Part shown: positions 6,141-13,251 of the stretch, one piece after another
Layout: every line of letters starts with the position of its first letter
Position numbering within the stretch: the stretch's first letter is position 1
NCBI GenBank assembly: GCA_036274615.1
Contig: DASUFK010000269.1
Location: forward strand, 1 to 13,251
DNA: 13,251 nt
Source: FEN-1219 sp036274615
GTDB taxonomy: Bacteria; Pseudomonadota; Gammaproteobacteria; Steroidobacterales; Rariloculaceae
Reading direction: 5' to 3'
Notes under the pieces: model-generated
Seen by the model: the letters and a program-made list of their open reading frames with translations, nothing else
Told to the model about the DNA's origin: nothing
The model's database searches: none
Translations under genes and position numbers: made by a program

Positions 6141-7040
6141 TCAACCGAAGCGGCCGGTGATGTAGTCCTCGGTGAGCTTGTGCCGCGGGTTCGTGAAGAT
6201 CTCGTCGGTATCGCCCACTTCGATGAGCTTGCCGAGATGAAAGTACGCCGTGCGCTGCGACACGCGCGCCGCTTGCTGCATCGAGTGCGTCACGATCGCG
6301 ATCGCATAGTTCTGCTTGAGCTCGTCGATGAGGTCCTCGATGCGCGCCGTGGCGATCGGATCGAGCGCCGAGCACGGCTCGTCCATGAGGATCACTTCCG
6401 GGTTCACTGCGATCGTTCGCGCGATACAGAGCCGTTGCTGCTGACCGCCCGATAGGCCGGTGCCGGGCTCCTCGAGGCGGTCCTTGACCTCGTTCCATAA
6501 GCCCGCGCGCTCGAGGCTCGTCTCGACGATGCGGTCGAGCTCGGCGCGATCGCGCGCCAGGCCGTGGATGCGCGGACCGTAAGCGACGTTGTCGTATACC
6601 GACTTCGGGAACGGGTTCGGCTTCTGGAACACCATGCCGACGCGCGCGCGCAGCATGACCACGTCCATGTGCCGGCCGTAGATGTTTTCGCCGTCGAGCG
6701 TGATGTCGCCGGTGATGCGTGCGGACTCGATCGTGTCGTTCATCCGGTTGAGGCAACGGATGAACGTCGATTTGCCGCAGCCCGACGGGCCGATCAGCGC
6801 GATGACTTCGTTCGACGCGATGTCGAGGTTGACCTTCTGGATCGCGTGGTTCTCGCCGTAGAACACGTCGACGCCGCGCGCCTGCATCACCGGTTTCGCC
6901 GCGGTGAAGTCGCCGACCGTTCGATAACCTTCCTCGGTCGCCGGCTTCGCTTGTTGCACGGGTTCAATCGACGACCCGGCTGCGACTTGTGGTGCGGCCT
7001 CGGACAACGCGTCACTCTGAATTTTTGCGGCGAGAGTCAC
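6141..7040 (-). CDS. pstB: Phosphate ABC transporter, ATP-binding protein
   Basis: PstB hydrolyses ATP at the inner face of the membrane to drive phosphate import by PstSCA. The 299-residue product shows Walker A GPSGCGKST (84-92), Q-loop VFQKPNPFP (137-145), the ABC signature LSGGQQQR (196-203), Walker B VILMDEP (216-222) and the switch histidine H252 in IVTHSMQQ. It ends in the family-typical EDYITGRFG. The frame opens with GTG (7040-7038) behind a modest GGGGT. This leaves about 40 residues ahead of the ABC core that E. coli PstB (257 aa) lacks; the internal ATG at 6887-6885 (residue 52) would give a shorter protein but lacks a Shine-Dalgarno. It is last in pstSCAB, 58 bp after pstA. No phoU follows, because the next gene is on the other strand. 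Confidence 0.96.
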   Translation of the reverse strand: MTLAAKIQSDALSEAAPQVAAGSSIEPVQQAKPATEEGYRTVGDFTAAKPVMQARGVDVFYGENHAIQKVNLDIASNEVIALIGPSGCGKSTFIRCLNRMNDTIESARITGDITLDGENIYGRHMDVVMLRARVGMVFQKPNPFPKSVYDNVAYGPRIHGLARDRAELDRIVETSLERAGLWNEVKDRLEEPGTGLSGGQQQRLCIARTIAVNPEVILMDEPCSALDPIATARIEDLIDELKQNYAIAIVTHSMQQAARVSQRTAYFHLGKLIEVGDTDEIFTNPRHKLTEDYITGRFG

Positions 7041-7098
7041 AGTCTACCCCAAAGGCGAAGAACGGCAGCGCCGGCGCGCGCGAGCGCGACCGAGCGGG

Positions 7099-8391
7099 CT
7101 AGTAACGCCGTTCGAAACGTCTTCGTAGCCATATCGCGGCAGCATTCATCATCAACAAGAACATGAGCAGCACGAGGATCGCGGCCGACGTGCGTTCCAC
7201 GAACGCGCGCTCGGGGCTGTCGGCCCAGAGATAGACCTGCACGGGCAGCGCGGTCGCGGGATCGAGCGGCGTCTCGGGCGTATCGACGATGAATGCGACC
7301 ATGCCGATCATCAGGAGCGGCGCGGACTCGCCGAGCGCGCGCGCCATGCCGATGATCGTGCCGGTGAGCATGCCGGGCATCGCGAGCGGCAGCACGTGGT
7401 GCAGCACCATTTGCATCTTCGACGCACCGACCCCGAGCGCCGCCTCGCGGATGGACGGCGGCACCGCCGTGAGCGCGGCGCGCGACGCGATGATGATCAC
7501 CGGCAGGGTCATCAGACAGAGCACGAGCCCGCCGACGAGCGGCGCGGAGCGCGGCAGGCCGAATTCGTTGATGAACAACGCAAGCCCGAGCAGCCCGAAC
7601 ACGATCGACGGCACTGCCGCTAGGTTGTTGATGTTGACCTCGATGAGATCCGTCCAGCGGTTGCGAGGAGCGAACTCCTCGAGATAGATCGCCGTCGCGA
7701 CGCCGAGCGGAAACGACAGCACGAGCGTCACGAGCAGCATGAAGAACGAGCCCACCGTCGCGCTCCAGATTCCGGCGAGCTCGGGATCGCGCGAGTCCCC
7801 GGACGTGAAGAAGTAGCGGTTGAATTTCTCGGCCACGCGGCCCTCGCTCTCGAGGCGCGACAGCCATTCGAGCTGGCGGTCGGTGATCCGCCGGTCGACC
7901 TCGGGCAGCTCGCGGCTCACGTGGCCCTTGACGAGCACGTCCACGTCGTCGTCGGCGAGCAGCCATAGGCTGCGGGTAGTGCCGATCAACCGCGGATCTC
8001 CCGTAACGAGGCGTTGCACCTCGATGCCCGCACCGGGGCTCACGAGCGCGTAGAGCGCGCGCAGGTCGGCGCGGGACGTAACGTCGGGGAAGCGCGCACC
8101 GAGCGCGTCGCGCACGAGCTTCTGGTAGTCGGCCCCCGCGAGCACGGAGGGCTCTCTCGAGCCCGTGGGGTCGATGACCATCGGATCGAGCGTAACGTCG
8201 AGCTCGAGGCGCGTCTGCACGAGCGCCGTGTAGCCGTTCGAGATCAGCGTGTAGAAGAAGAACGCCAAGAAGCCGAGACCGACCAGCAGCGCGCCGAGCC
8301 CGAGCGCTCGGAACAGCGACTCGTAGGCGTAGCGGCGCGTGATCCCCCGCGCAACCGCTTCCTTCACCGATGTCCGGGGCGTGCTACTCAT
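7099..8391 (-). CDS. pstA: Phosphate ABC transporter, permease PstA with N-terminal DUF3333-type region
   Basis: PstA is one of the two membrane subunits of the phosphate importer. From the ATG at 8391-8389 it has 430 residues, against 296 in E. coli. The extra length is an N-terminal helix (about 28-48, GLGALLVGLGFLAFFFYTLI) followed by a predicted periplasmic segment of about 150 residues (49-198), as in PstA proteins carrying a DUF3333 region. The permease core follows, with the cytoplasmic EAA loop IREAALGVGASKMQMVLHHV near 314-333. A frame extension to 8427 exists, but the ATG at 8391 overlaps the pstC stop by 8 bp and has GGGAG at the right distance, so coupled translation is likely. 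The C-terminal RRRFERRY is basic and cytoplasmic. Confidence 0.94.
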   Translation of the reverse strand: MSSTPRTSVKEAVARGITRRYAYESLFRALGLGALLVGLGFLAFFFYTLISNGYTALVQTRLELDVTLDPMVIDPTGSREPSVLAGADYQKLVRDALGARFPDVTSRADLRALYALVSPGAGIEVQRLVTGDPRLIGTTRSLWLLADDDVDVLVKGHVSRELPEVDRRITDRQLEWLSRLESEGRVAEKFNRYFFTSGDSRDPELAGIWSATVGSFFMLLVTLVLSFPLGVATAIYLEEFAPRNRWTDLIEVNINNLAAVPSIVFGLLGLALFINEFGLPRSAPLVGGLVLCLMTLPVIIIASRAALTAVPPSIREAALGVGASKMQMVLHHVLPLAMPGMLTGTIIGMARALGESAPLLMIGMVAFIVDTPETPLDPATALPVQVYLWADSPERAFVERTSAAILVLLMFLLMMNAAAIWLRRRFERRY

Positions 8392-9769
8392 ACTGCTCCC
8401 GATAGCGGCGCACCACGCGCAGCGCAATCACGTTGAGCACCAGCGTGACGAGGAACAGCACGAGGCCGAGCGCGAACGCCGCGAGCGTCTTGGGACTGTC
8501 GAACTCCTGGTCGCCCACGAGCAGCGTCACGATCTGCACGGTGACCGTGGTGACGGCTTCGAACGGATTGGCGGTTAGGTTCGCGGCCAACCCGGCCGCC
8601 ATCACCACGATCATGGTCTCGCCGATCGCGCGCGATACCGCGAGCAGCACGGCGCCGACGATCCCCGGAAGCGCCGCCGGCAGCACGACCTGTCGGATCG
8701 TCTCCGAGCGCGTGGCGCCGAGCCCGTACGACCCGTCGCGCAGCGCTTGCGGCACGGCCGTGATGACGTCGTCCGACAGTGACGAGACGAACGGGATGAT
8801 CATGATGCCCATCACGAGCCCCGCGCCGAGCGCGCTCTCGGACGCCACCTCGAGCCCGAACCCCTCGCCGACGGCGCGCAAGATCGGCCCCACGGTCAAC
8901 GCGGCGAAATAGCCGTAGACCACCGTCGGAATGCCGGCCAGGATCTCGAGCATCGGCTTCGCCCAGGAACGCAGCCGCCGGTTCGCGTACTCGGAGAGAT
9001 AGATCGCCGACATGAGCCCGACCGGAACCGCGACGAGCATCGCGATACCCGAGATCAGCAGCGTTCCCGTAAACAGCGGCACCGCGCCGAACGCGCCCGA
9101 CGAGCCCACCTGATCCGCGCGGATCGCCGTTTGCGGGCTCCAGCTCGTGCCGAACAAGAAGTCGAGCGGCGAGACCTGCCGGAAAAACCGCAGCGCTTCG
9201 AACAACACCGACAAGAAGATGCCGATCGTCGTGAGGATCGCGACCATCGAAGCCGCGATCAGCAGGTACTCGATCGCGTGCTCCACACGGTTGCGCGCGC
9301 GGAAGTCGGGCCGCACGCGCCGGAATGCCCACGCGAGGCACGCGATGCCGAGCACGAGCACCGCGGCCGCGGCGAGCGCGCGGCTCGTCTCGCGCAGCGC
9401 CGCGTAGCGCGAAGCGGCCGCGAGAATGTCGGCGCTCGGGCTGCTCGAGACGACGTTGCCTTCGACGAGATTGCGGATGTCGTTGTAGACGAGGCCGAGT
9501 TGCTCGCTCGGCAGCGCTCGCACGTCCGCCGGCAGTTGCCCGAGCACGGCGCTGCGCAGCCAGATCGGCTCGAAGACCTGCCAGAGCGCAAGCACGAGCA
9601 GTGCCGGCAGCACGCACCAGAGCGCGACGTAGCCGCCGTGATAGCCCGGCAACGAGTGGAAGCCGCGGGGCCCGGCCCCTATCGCGGCGGCAACCGCGCG
9701 TTGCCGGCCGAGGTAGTAGGCGAAGACCGCGAGTCCGGCGACTGCGAGCAAGAGCGTCGAGGAAGCCAC
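8384..9769 (-). CDS. pstC: Phosphate ABC transporter, permease PstC with extended N-terminus
   Basis: PstC pairs with PstA to form the phosphate channel. It has 461 residues against 319 in E. coli. The extension holds three hydrophobic segments (about 4-24, 47-65 and 131-149) with a predicted periplasmic stretch near 66-130. The usual core begins near 158, with the substrate-side segment FLFGTSWSP at 204-212 and the EAA loop LRDGSYGLGATRSETIRQVV at 333-352. The start chosen is GTG (9769-9767), with GGAG eight bases upstream. The gene lies 40 bp after pstS and overlaps pstA by 8 bp, as expected for an operon. The extended form is known from other proteobacterial PstC proteins; what the added domain does is not settled. 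Confidence 0.94.
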   Translation of the reverse strand: MASSTLLLAVAGLAVFAYYLGRQRAVAAAIGAGPRGFHSLPGYHGGYVALWCVLPALLVLALWQVFEPIWLRSAVLGQLPADVRALPSEQLGLVYNDIRNLVEGNVVSSSPSADILAAASRYAALRETSRALAAAAVLVLGIACLAWAFRRVRPDFRARNRVEHAIEYLLIAASMVAILTTIGIFLSVLFEALRFFRQVSPLDFLFGTSWSPQTAIRADQVGSSGAFGAVPLFTGTLLISGIAMLVAVPVGLMSAIYLSEYANRRLRSWAKPMLEILAGIPTVVYGYFAALTVGPILRAVGEGFGLEVASESALGAGLVMGIMIIPFVSSLSDDVITAVPQALRDGSYGLGATRSETIRQVVLPAALPGIVGAVLLAVSRAIGETMIVVMAAGLAANLTANPFEAVTTVTVQIVTLLVGDQEFDSPKTLAAFALGLVLFLVTLVLNVIALRVVRRYREQYE

Positions 9770-9809
9770 GCCGTCGTCTCCGATAAGTCGCGCCGCGCCG
9801 CCGTGCGCC

Positions 9810-10892
9810 TCAGCGCGGCGCTGCCGGCTGCAGCGTCTCGAGGGCTTGCACCTTGGCAGCGACCGTGCGCCGCTCGCTCTCCGACAGCGGAATCAGGCCC
9901 TTGTCCGCGAGGTAGCCGAAGTCGCCCCAGGTGGAATCATTGGTGAACTCGCGCAGATACTCGCGGATGCCGGGAATCTGTTCCACGTGCGCCTTCTTCA
10001 CGTAGAAGAACAGCGGACGCGAGATCGGATAGCGGCCGTCGGCGATCGTGTCGAACTCCGGCGCCACGCCGTTGACGCGCGCACCCCGCACCTTGTCGGC
10101 ATTCTGCTCGAGAAAGCTGTAACCGAAGATGCCCACCGCGCGCGGATTCGCCTCGAGCTTCTGGACGATGAGATTGTCGTTCTCGCCGGCCTCTACGTAG
10201 CCGCCGTCCTCGCGCATCGTACGGCAGGCCGCGGTGCGCGCGTCGCCCGAGAGCGCGGCGATCGCGGGAAGGTCCTTGCAGCCGCCGTCCATCGCGAGCT
10301 CCACGAACGCGTCGCGCGTGCCCGACGTGGGGGGCGGGCCGAGCACTTCGATGTCGACGGCCGGCAGTGCCGCGCTCACCTGCGACCAGGTCTTGTACGG
10401 ATTCGGCACGAGCTTCGTGCCGCCGGCGGGATCGGGCACGTTCTTGGCGAGCGCCAGGTACACGTCGCGCACCTTGAGATCGAGCTGTTTCGCGGACTTG
10501 GAGCTCGCGAGCACGATGCCGTCGAAGCCGATCTTGACCTCGACGATGTCCTTCACTCCGTTTTGCGCGCACGTCGCGATCTCCGACGCGGTGATCGGGC
10601 GCGACGAGTTCGCGATGTCGGGATGCTGCACGCCGATACCGTCGCAGAACAGCTTCAGGCCGCCGCCGCTGCCGGTGGACTCGACCTTCGGAGTCTTGAA
10701 CTTCGGGTTCTTGCGGCCGAACTGCTCGGCGACCACGGTGGCGAACGGATAGACGGTGGAGGACCCGACGATGCTGATATAGTCTCGAACCGCTTGCGCC
10801 TGGCCCGTCGAGCAGGTCACCGCCGTTGCCAAGGCGACCGCGAGCAGCGGCAAGGACGAACGGCGTGAAAACGGCCGGGCTCGGTTCCCCAT
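9810..10892 (-). CDS. pstS: Periplasmic phosphate-binding protein
   Basis: PstS captures inorganic phosphate in the periplasm and delivers it to PstCA. It has 360 residues. A signal peptide covers 1-34: a basic start (NRARPFSRR), a hydrophobic core (LPLLAVALATAV) and a likely signal peptidase I site after AQA. C27 is not in a proper lipobox, so a soluble protein is more likely than a lipoprotein. Phosphate-binding loops are visible: GSSTVYPF (43-50), STGSGGGLK (72-80), NSSRPI (95-100) and TSGTRDAF (179-186). A perfect AGGAGG precedes the ATG at 10892-10890. It is the first gene of pstSCAB, consistent with high expression under phosphate limitation. No convincing Pho box is seen upstream, so PhoB control is inferred only from family knowledge. 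Confidence 0.95.
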   Translation of the reverse strand: MGNRARPFSRRSSLPLLAVALATAVTCSTGQAQAVRDYISIVGSSTVYPFATVVAEQFGRKNPKFKTPKVESTGSGGGLKLFCDGIGVQHPDIANSSRPITASEIATCAQNGVKDIVEVKIGFDGIVLASSKSAKQLDLKVRDVYLALAKNVPDPAGGTKLVPNPYKTWSQVSAALPAVDIEVLGPPPTSGTRDAFVELAMDGGCKDLPAIAALSGDARTAACRTMREDGGYVEAGENDNLIVQKLEANPRAVGIFGYSFLEQNADKVRGARVNGVAPEFDTIADGRYPISRPLFFYVKKAHVEQIPGIREYLREFTNDSTWGDFGYLADKGLIPLSESERRTVAAKVQALETLQPAAPR

Positions 10893-11095
10893 GGATCCTC
10901 CTCGAAGTGGCGGGCGCGGCCGAGGAAACGGCCGTCTGGGGTTAGCATGTTCGCCAAGCAGCCTAGCCAGAGAATGTTAAGGATTTATTGCAAGACTCTT
11001 CCGGACGCCGCCCGCCATTGCTCCCTCGCGGCGCCACTGAGAATGAACGCCAAATACCTATCCGCGATGTTACGAATCAGCCTCGGGTGCCGCGC
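10893..11095. other. Divergent intergenic region pstS / dapE
   Basis: About 200 bp separate the two starts. An open frame extends dapE upstream to 10988, but its residues do not look like DapE and start before the homology. An AT-richer patch (10970-10990) is the likeliest promoter location for either gene. On the pstS strand TTAACA occurs there, but no well-spaced -10 follows it. No 7-bp direct repeat close to the CTGTCAT Pho box half-site with 11-bp periodicity was found. Confidence 0.4.
10917..10934 (-). promoter_or_regulatory. Hairpin in the pstS leader
   Basis: CGGCCG at 10917-10922 pairs with CGGCCG at 10929-10934 around a six-base loop, some 25 nt upstream of the pstS start codon and just 5' of its AGGAGG. 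It could stabilise the transcript's 5' region or hold the ribosome site open. Chance pairing is plausible at this GC content. Confidence 0.25.
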
Positions 11096-12274
11096 GTGGA
11101 CACGCTAGAGCTCGCGCGCGAGCTGATCCGCCGCCCGTCGGTGACGCCCGCCGACGCCGGTTGCCAGGAGCTCATCGAAGGCTTGCTCCGCGATGCGGGA
11201 TTCGGCGTCGAGCGCCTGCGCTTCGGGCCGGTCGACAACCTGTGGGCGCGACGGGGCCGCGCCGCGCCCGCGCTCGTGTTCGCCGGCCACACTGACGTCG
11301 TGCCCGCCGGGCCCGCGGAGCAATGGCGCACCGAGCCGTTCGCCGCTACCGTCGAGAACGGCCAGCTCCTCGGCCGCGGCGCAGCGGACATGAAGGGCAG
11401 CTTGGCGGCCATGGTGAATGCGTGCCGGCGCTTCGCCGCGACCCATCCGGCGCACGCCGGATCGCTCGGCATGCTGATCACGAGCGACGAAGAGGGCGCC
11501 GCCGACGACGGCACGCTCAAGGTCATGCAGACGCTCGCACAGCGCGGCGAGACGTTTCAGTATTGCGTCGTGGGCGAGCCATCGAGCGCGGAACGGCTCG
11601 GCGACACCGTGCGGGTCGGCCGGCGCGGCAGTCTGTCGGGGATCATGACGATCCGCGGCGTGCAGGGGCACGTGGCCTACCCGCTCCAGTCCGACAACCC
11701 GATCCACGCGCTCGCGAAGTTCGTCGCGGCGATCACGCGCGAGCCGATCGACGCCGGCAACGAGCACTTCCCGCCCACGACGTTCCAGATGGTCAACGTG
11801 CACTGCGACGCGGGCGCGCCCAACGTCGTGCCGGGCGAGCTCAAGTGCCGCTTCAACTTTCGCTACTCGACGGTGTGGACGCATGCGGAGCTGTCCGCGC
11901 GAGTGGAGGCGCTGTTGAAGCAGCTCGGCATCAGCTACGAGATCCGCTGGCGCGTCGCCGGCGAGCCGTTCCTCACGAAGCCCGGCAAGCTCACCGCCGC
12001 GGTGCAGCGAGCGATCGCGGAAGAGACCGGGCTCACCACCGAGCTCTCCACGAGCGGCGGCACCTCGGACGGCCGCTTCATCGCGCCCTACGGCATCGAC
12101 GTGATCGAGCTCGGCCCGATCAACAAGACGATTCACCAGGTGAACGAAGTCGTGTCGGTGGAGGATCTCGACCGGCTCGAGCGCATCTACTTCCGGGTGG
12201 CCGAGCTGCTGCTGACCGCGCCGCTCAGCGATGCAGATCCCCGGCGCGCTCCGGCTGATACACGACGTCCGTAA
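11096..12274 (+). CDS. dapE: Succinyl-diaminopimelate desuccinylase
   Basis: DapE removes succinate from N-succinyl-LL-diaminopimelate, giving LL-diaminopimelate for lysine and peptidoglycan synthesis. It is a di-zinc M20 peptidase-fold enzyme. Counting from the GTG at 11096 the product has 392 residues (E. coli 375). Zinc ligands and catalytic residues are all present: H65 and D67 in GHTDVVP, D98 in GAADMKG, E132-E133 in TSDEEGA, E161 in VGEPSS and H347 in TIHQVNE. A dimerisation lid domain lies at about 176-290. Homology to E. coli begins at LARELIRRPS, so the true start is 11096 or the GTG at 11087; neither has a clear Shine-Dalgarno, and the frame reaching to 10988 is unlikely to be translated. 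About 17 C-terminal residues beyond the normal end are encoded where the gene overlaps rnk. Confidence 0.94.
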   Translation: MDTLELARELIRRPSVTPADAGCQELIEGLLRDAGFGVERLRFGPVDNLWARRGRAAPALVFAGHTDVVPAGPAEQWRTEPFAATVENGQLLGRGAADMKGSLAAMVNACRRFAATHPAHAGSLGMLITSDEEGAADDGTLKVMQTLAQRGETFQYCVVGEPSSAERLGDTVRVGRRGSLSGIMTIRGVQGHVAYPLQSDNPIHALAKFVAAITREPIDAGNEHFPPTTFQMVNVHCDAGAPNVVPGELKCRFNFRYSTVWTHAELSARVEALLKQLGISYEIRWRVAGEPFLTKPGKLTAAVQRAIAEETGLTTELSTSGGTSDGRFIAPYGIDVIELGPINKTIHQVNEVVSVEDLDRLERIYFRVAELLLTAPLSDADPRRAPADTRRP

Positions 12275-12638
12275 CGCGCACGGTGGATATTCCGCCGCCG
12301 GGTCTCGGCCAATCGAGCTCGTCGCCCACGGAAAGCCCGAGCAGCGCGCTACCCACGGGCGCGAGCACCGAGATTCGGTCGGGCTCGCCCGCATCCTTCG
12401 GATAGACGAGCGTCATCGTGAATTCTTCGCCCGACTGCGCGATCGAGAAACGCACCGTCGAGTTCATGGTGACCACGTTGGCTGGTATCCGCTCGGGCGC
12501 GACGACGTCCGCGCGCTCGAGCTCCGCCTCGAGCGCGGGCTTGTTGGGAAACTTGCCCGGAGGCAGCGTGCCGAGTAACGCCTCGAGCCGGTCGAAGTCG
12601 AGCGACGTGAGGACGATGGGAGATCTGTTGGCAACCAT
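12225..12638 (-). CDS. rnk: Regulator of nucleoside diphosphate kinase (GreA/GreB C-domain family)
   Basis: Rnk is a small RNA polymerase-binding protein, related to the Gre factors, that affects Ndk levels and stress physiology. The product has 137 residues (E. coli 136). The N-terminal short coiled part (about 5-45) reads LTSLDFDRLEALLG and includes ALEAELERADVV. The C-terminal FKBP-like Gre fold shows VVTMNSTVRF, TLVYPKDA, ISVLAPVGSALLGLSVGD and YQPERAGD, which match E. coli Rnk nearly motif for motif. The short coiled coil lacks the DxxDE-type acidic tip of true Gre factors, as in Rnk. The frame stays open to 12695, but the ATG at 12638-12636 has GAGGTG close by and starts the homology. 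It converges with dapE, overlapping it by 50 bp, and diverges from usp. Confidence 0.94.
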   Translation of the reverse strand: MVANRSPIVLTSLDFDRLEALLGTLPPGKFPNKPALEAELERADVVAPERIPANVVTMNSTVRFSIAQSGEEFTMTLVYPKDAGEPDRISVLAPVGSALLGLSVGDELDWPRPGGGISTVRVTDVVYQPERAGDLHR

Positions 12639-12705
12639 AGGCACCTCGGAAGACCGTGTCGTTCGCGGGCGAAAGTCGAGCTTACGCCGCCCCATGCGAT
12701 CGGGC

Positions 12706-12736
12706 CAATCGGTGGCCGGTATACTGGCCGCGATTG
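12706..12736. promoter_or_regulatory. 31-bp dyad centred on GTATAC between rnk and usp
   Basis: Nested inverted repeats share one centre: CAATCG (12706-12711) with CGATTG (12731-12736), GGCC (12714-12717) with GGCC (12726-12729), and GTATAC (12719-12724). One arm has one extra spacer base. The centre supplies a -10-like hexamer on both strands: TATACT at 12720-12725 toward usp and TATACC at 12723-12718 toward rnk. Predicted starts would give both genes leaders of about 75 nt. The -35 regions are poor on both strands, so this may be an activator or repressor site, a symmetric bidirectional promoter, or both. Confidence 0.4.
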
Positions 12737-12807
12737 CACCGCAGTGTCTCTAGTCTGTGCGCCACCGCCGTGCTTCAAGTGCTGCGGCTCCTCGTGAGGA
12801 GAACAAG

Positions 12808-13251
12808 ATGTTCAAGAAAATCCTGCTGCCGACGGACGGTTCCGAGCTATCTCGTAGGGCGATCAAGAAGGGCGTCGAATTAGCGAAGTCGATCGATGCC
12901 GGTGTGGTCGGGTTCTTCTCGCCCCTGGACTACCGGGCCATGCTGTACAGCGACTACATCCCCGCCACCCTGATGTCTCAGGACGAATTCGAGGCGAACG
13001 GCGCGAAAGCCGCCAAGAAGCAGCTGGCGTTCGTCGAACGAGCCGCGAAGGCCGCCGGCGTGAAATACGAGAGCTATCACGCCTCCAGCACCGCACCCTG
13101 GGAAGCCATCGTGCACGCGGCGAAGAAGACGCGGTGCGACCTGATCTTCATGGCGTCGCACGGGCGCACCGGCTTCAGCGCGCTGATGCTCGGCAGTCAG
13201 GCCGCCAAGGTGCTCACGCACTCGAAGGTGCCGGTGCTCATCTATCGTTGA
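12808..13251 (+). CDS. Universal stress protein, UspA family
   Basis: This 147-residue single-domain Usp is a cytosolic Rossmann-like protein. Family members respond to starvation, heat or redox stress. It opens with FKKILLPTDGS (D10, typical of the first strand and loop) and has ASHGRTGFSALMLGS at 116-130. This is the ATP-binding pattern G-2x-G-9x-G(S/T) except that the first glycine is alanine (A116), a common variation, so nucleotide binding is likely but not certain. It ends in the usual VPVLIYR strand. The ATG at 12808 has GAGGAG seven bases upstream. An in-frame ATG at 12757 would add 17 non-homologous residues and is rejected. It is transcribed away from rnk. The stop codon is the last three bases of the window, so the next gene is unknown. 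Confidence 0.92.
   Translation: MFKKILLPTDGSELSRRAIKKGVELAKSIDAGVVGFFSPLDYRAMLYSDYIPATLMSQDEFEANGAKAAKKQLAFVERAAKAAGVKYESYHASSTAPWEAIVHAAKKTRCDLIFMASHGRTGFSALMLGSQAAKVLTHSKVPVLIYR

Noticed and set aside
9846..10868. 340-codon plus-strand frame antisense to pstS
   Set aside because: It mirrors pstS with bias-driven Arg/His/Val/Asp content; pstS has a signal peptide and phosphate loops.
10940..10985. Pho box ahead of pstS (tracts such as CTTAACATTCTCTGGCTA on the minus strand)
   Set aside because: Half-sites match CTGTCAT at only about 4 of 7 positions, and the second repeat is not properly phased.
10988..11095. 36-residue upstream extension of dapE
   Set aside because: Family homology begins right after 11096, and the added residues do not resemble the DapE N-terminus.
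1..13251. CRISPR arrays, tRNA/rRNA genes, IS elements or phage genes
   Set aside because: No regularly spaced repeats, tRNA-like cloverleaf, transposase or phage-type protein was found on either strand.

Overview
The window is a stretch of chromosome from a high-GC gammaproteobacterium. Divergent rpsB // map-glnD-dapD is the E. coli and pseudomonad/xanthomonad arrangement. Base composition, many GTG starts (glnD, an AAA ATPase, pstB, pstC, dapE) and the presence of rnk and a single-domain Usp fit the Xanthomonadales/Nevskiales/Steroidobacter side of the class. The lineage assignment is inference from gene content and order; no rRNA marker is present.

Layout, left to right. (1) 1-449: the start of rpsB (ribosomal protein S2) on the minus strand, cut by the window edge, with a good promoter and a structured 137-nt leader. 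This divergent region also serves map. (2) 450-4743: a tight plus-strand run of map (methionine aminopeptidase), glnD (PII uridylyltransferase/UR) and dapD (tetrahydrodipicolinate succinyltransferase). (3) 4744-4994: a non-coding stretch with hairpins, ending in three copies of a 15-bp motif interleaved with a promoter. (4) 4995-6104: a stand-alone AAA_14/DUF4143 ATPase, the only gene here of unknown function. (5) 10892-6141 on the minus strand: pstS-pstC-pstA-pstB, a complete high-affinity phosphate ABC transporter without phoU, phoB or phoR. (6) 11096-12274: dapE (succinyl-diaminopimelate desuccinylase). Its 3' end overlaps rnk (minus strand, 12638-12225) by 50 bp. (7) 12639-13251: a divergent rnk/usp intergenic region with an extended dyad, then a universal stress protein ending exactly at the window edge.

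How the genes work together. dapD and dapE belong to the same lysine/diaminopimelate branch (succinylase route) and are close neighbours in several relatives. Here they are separated by about 6.3 kb holding the ATPase and the pst genes, which looks like an insertion or rearrangement. glnD controls nitrogen signalling through PII, map matures nascent proteins, and rnk and usp are stress or transcription accessory factors.

Most of the window is conserved housekeeping. I do not see a multi-gene undescribed system. The least-explained element is the ATPase gene: its apparent promoter overlaps the motif array, it has no Shine-Dalgarno, and its predicted transcript start lies about two bases before the start codon.
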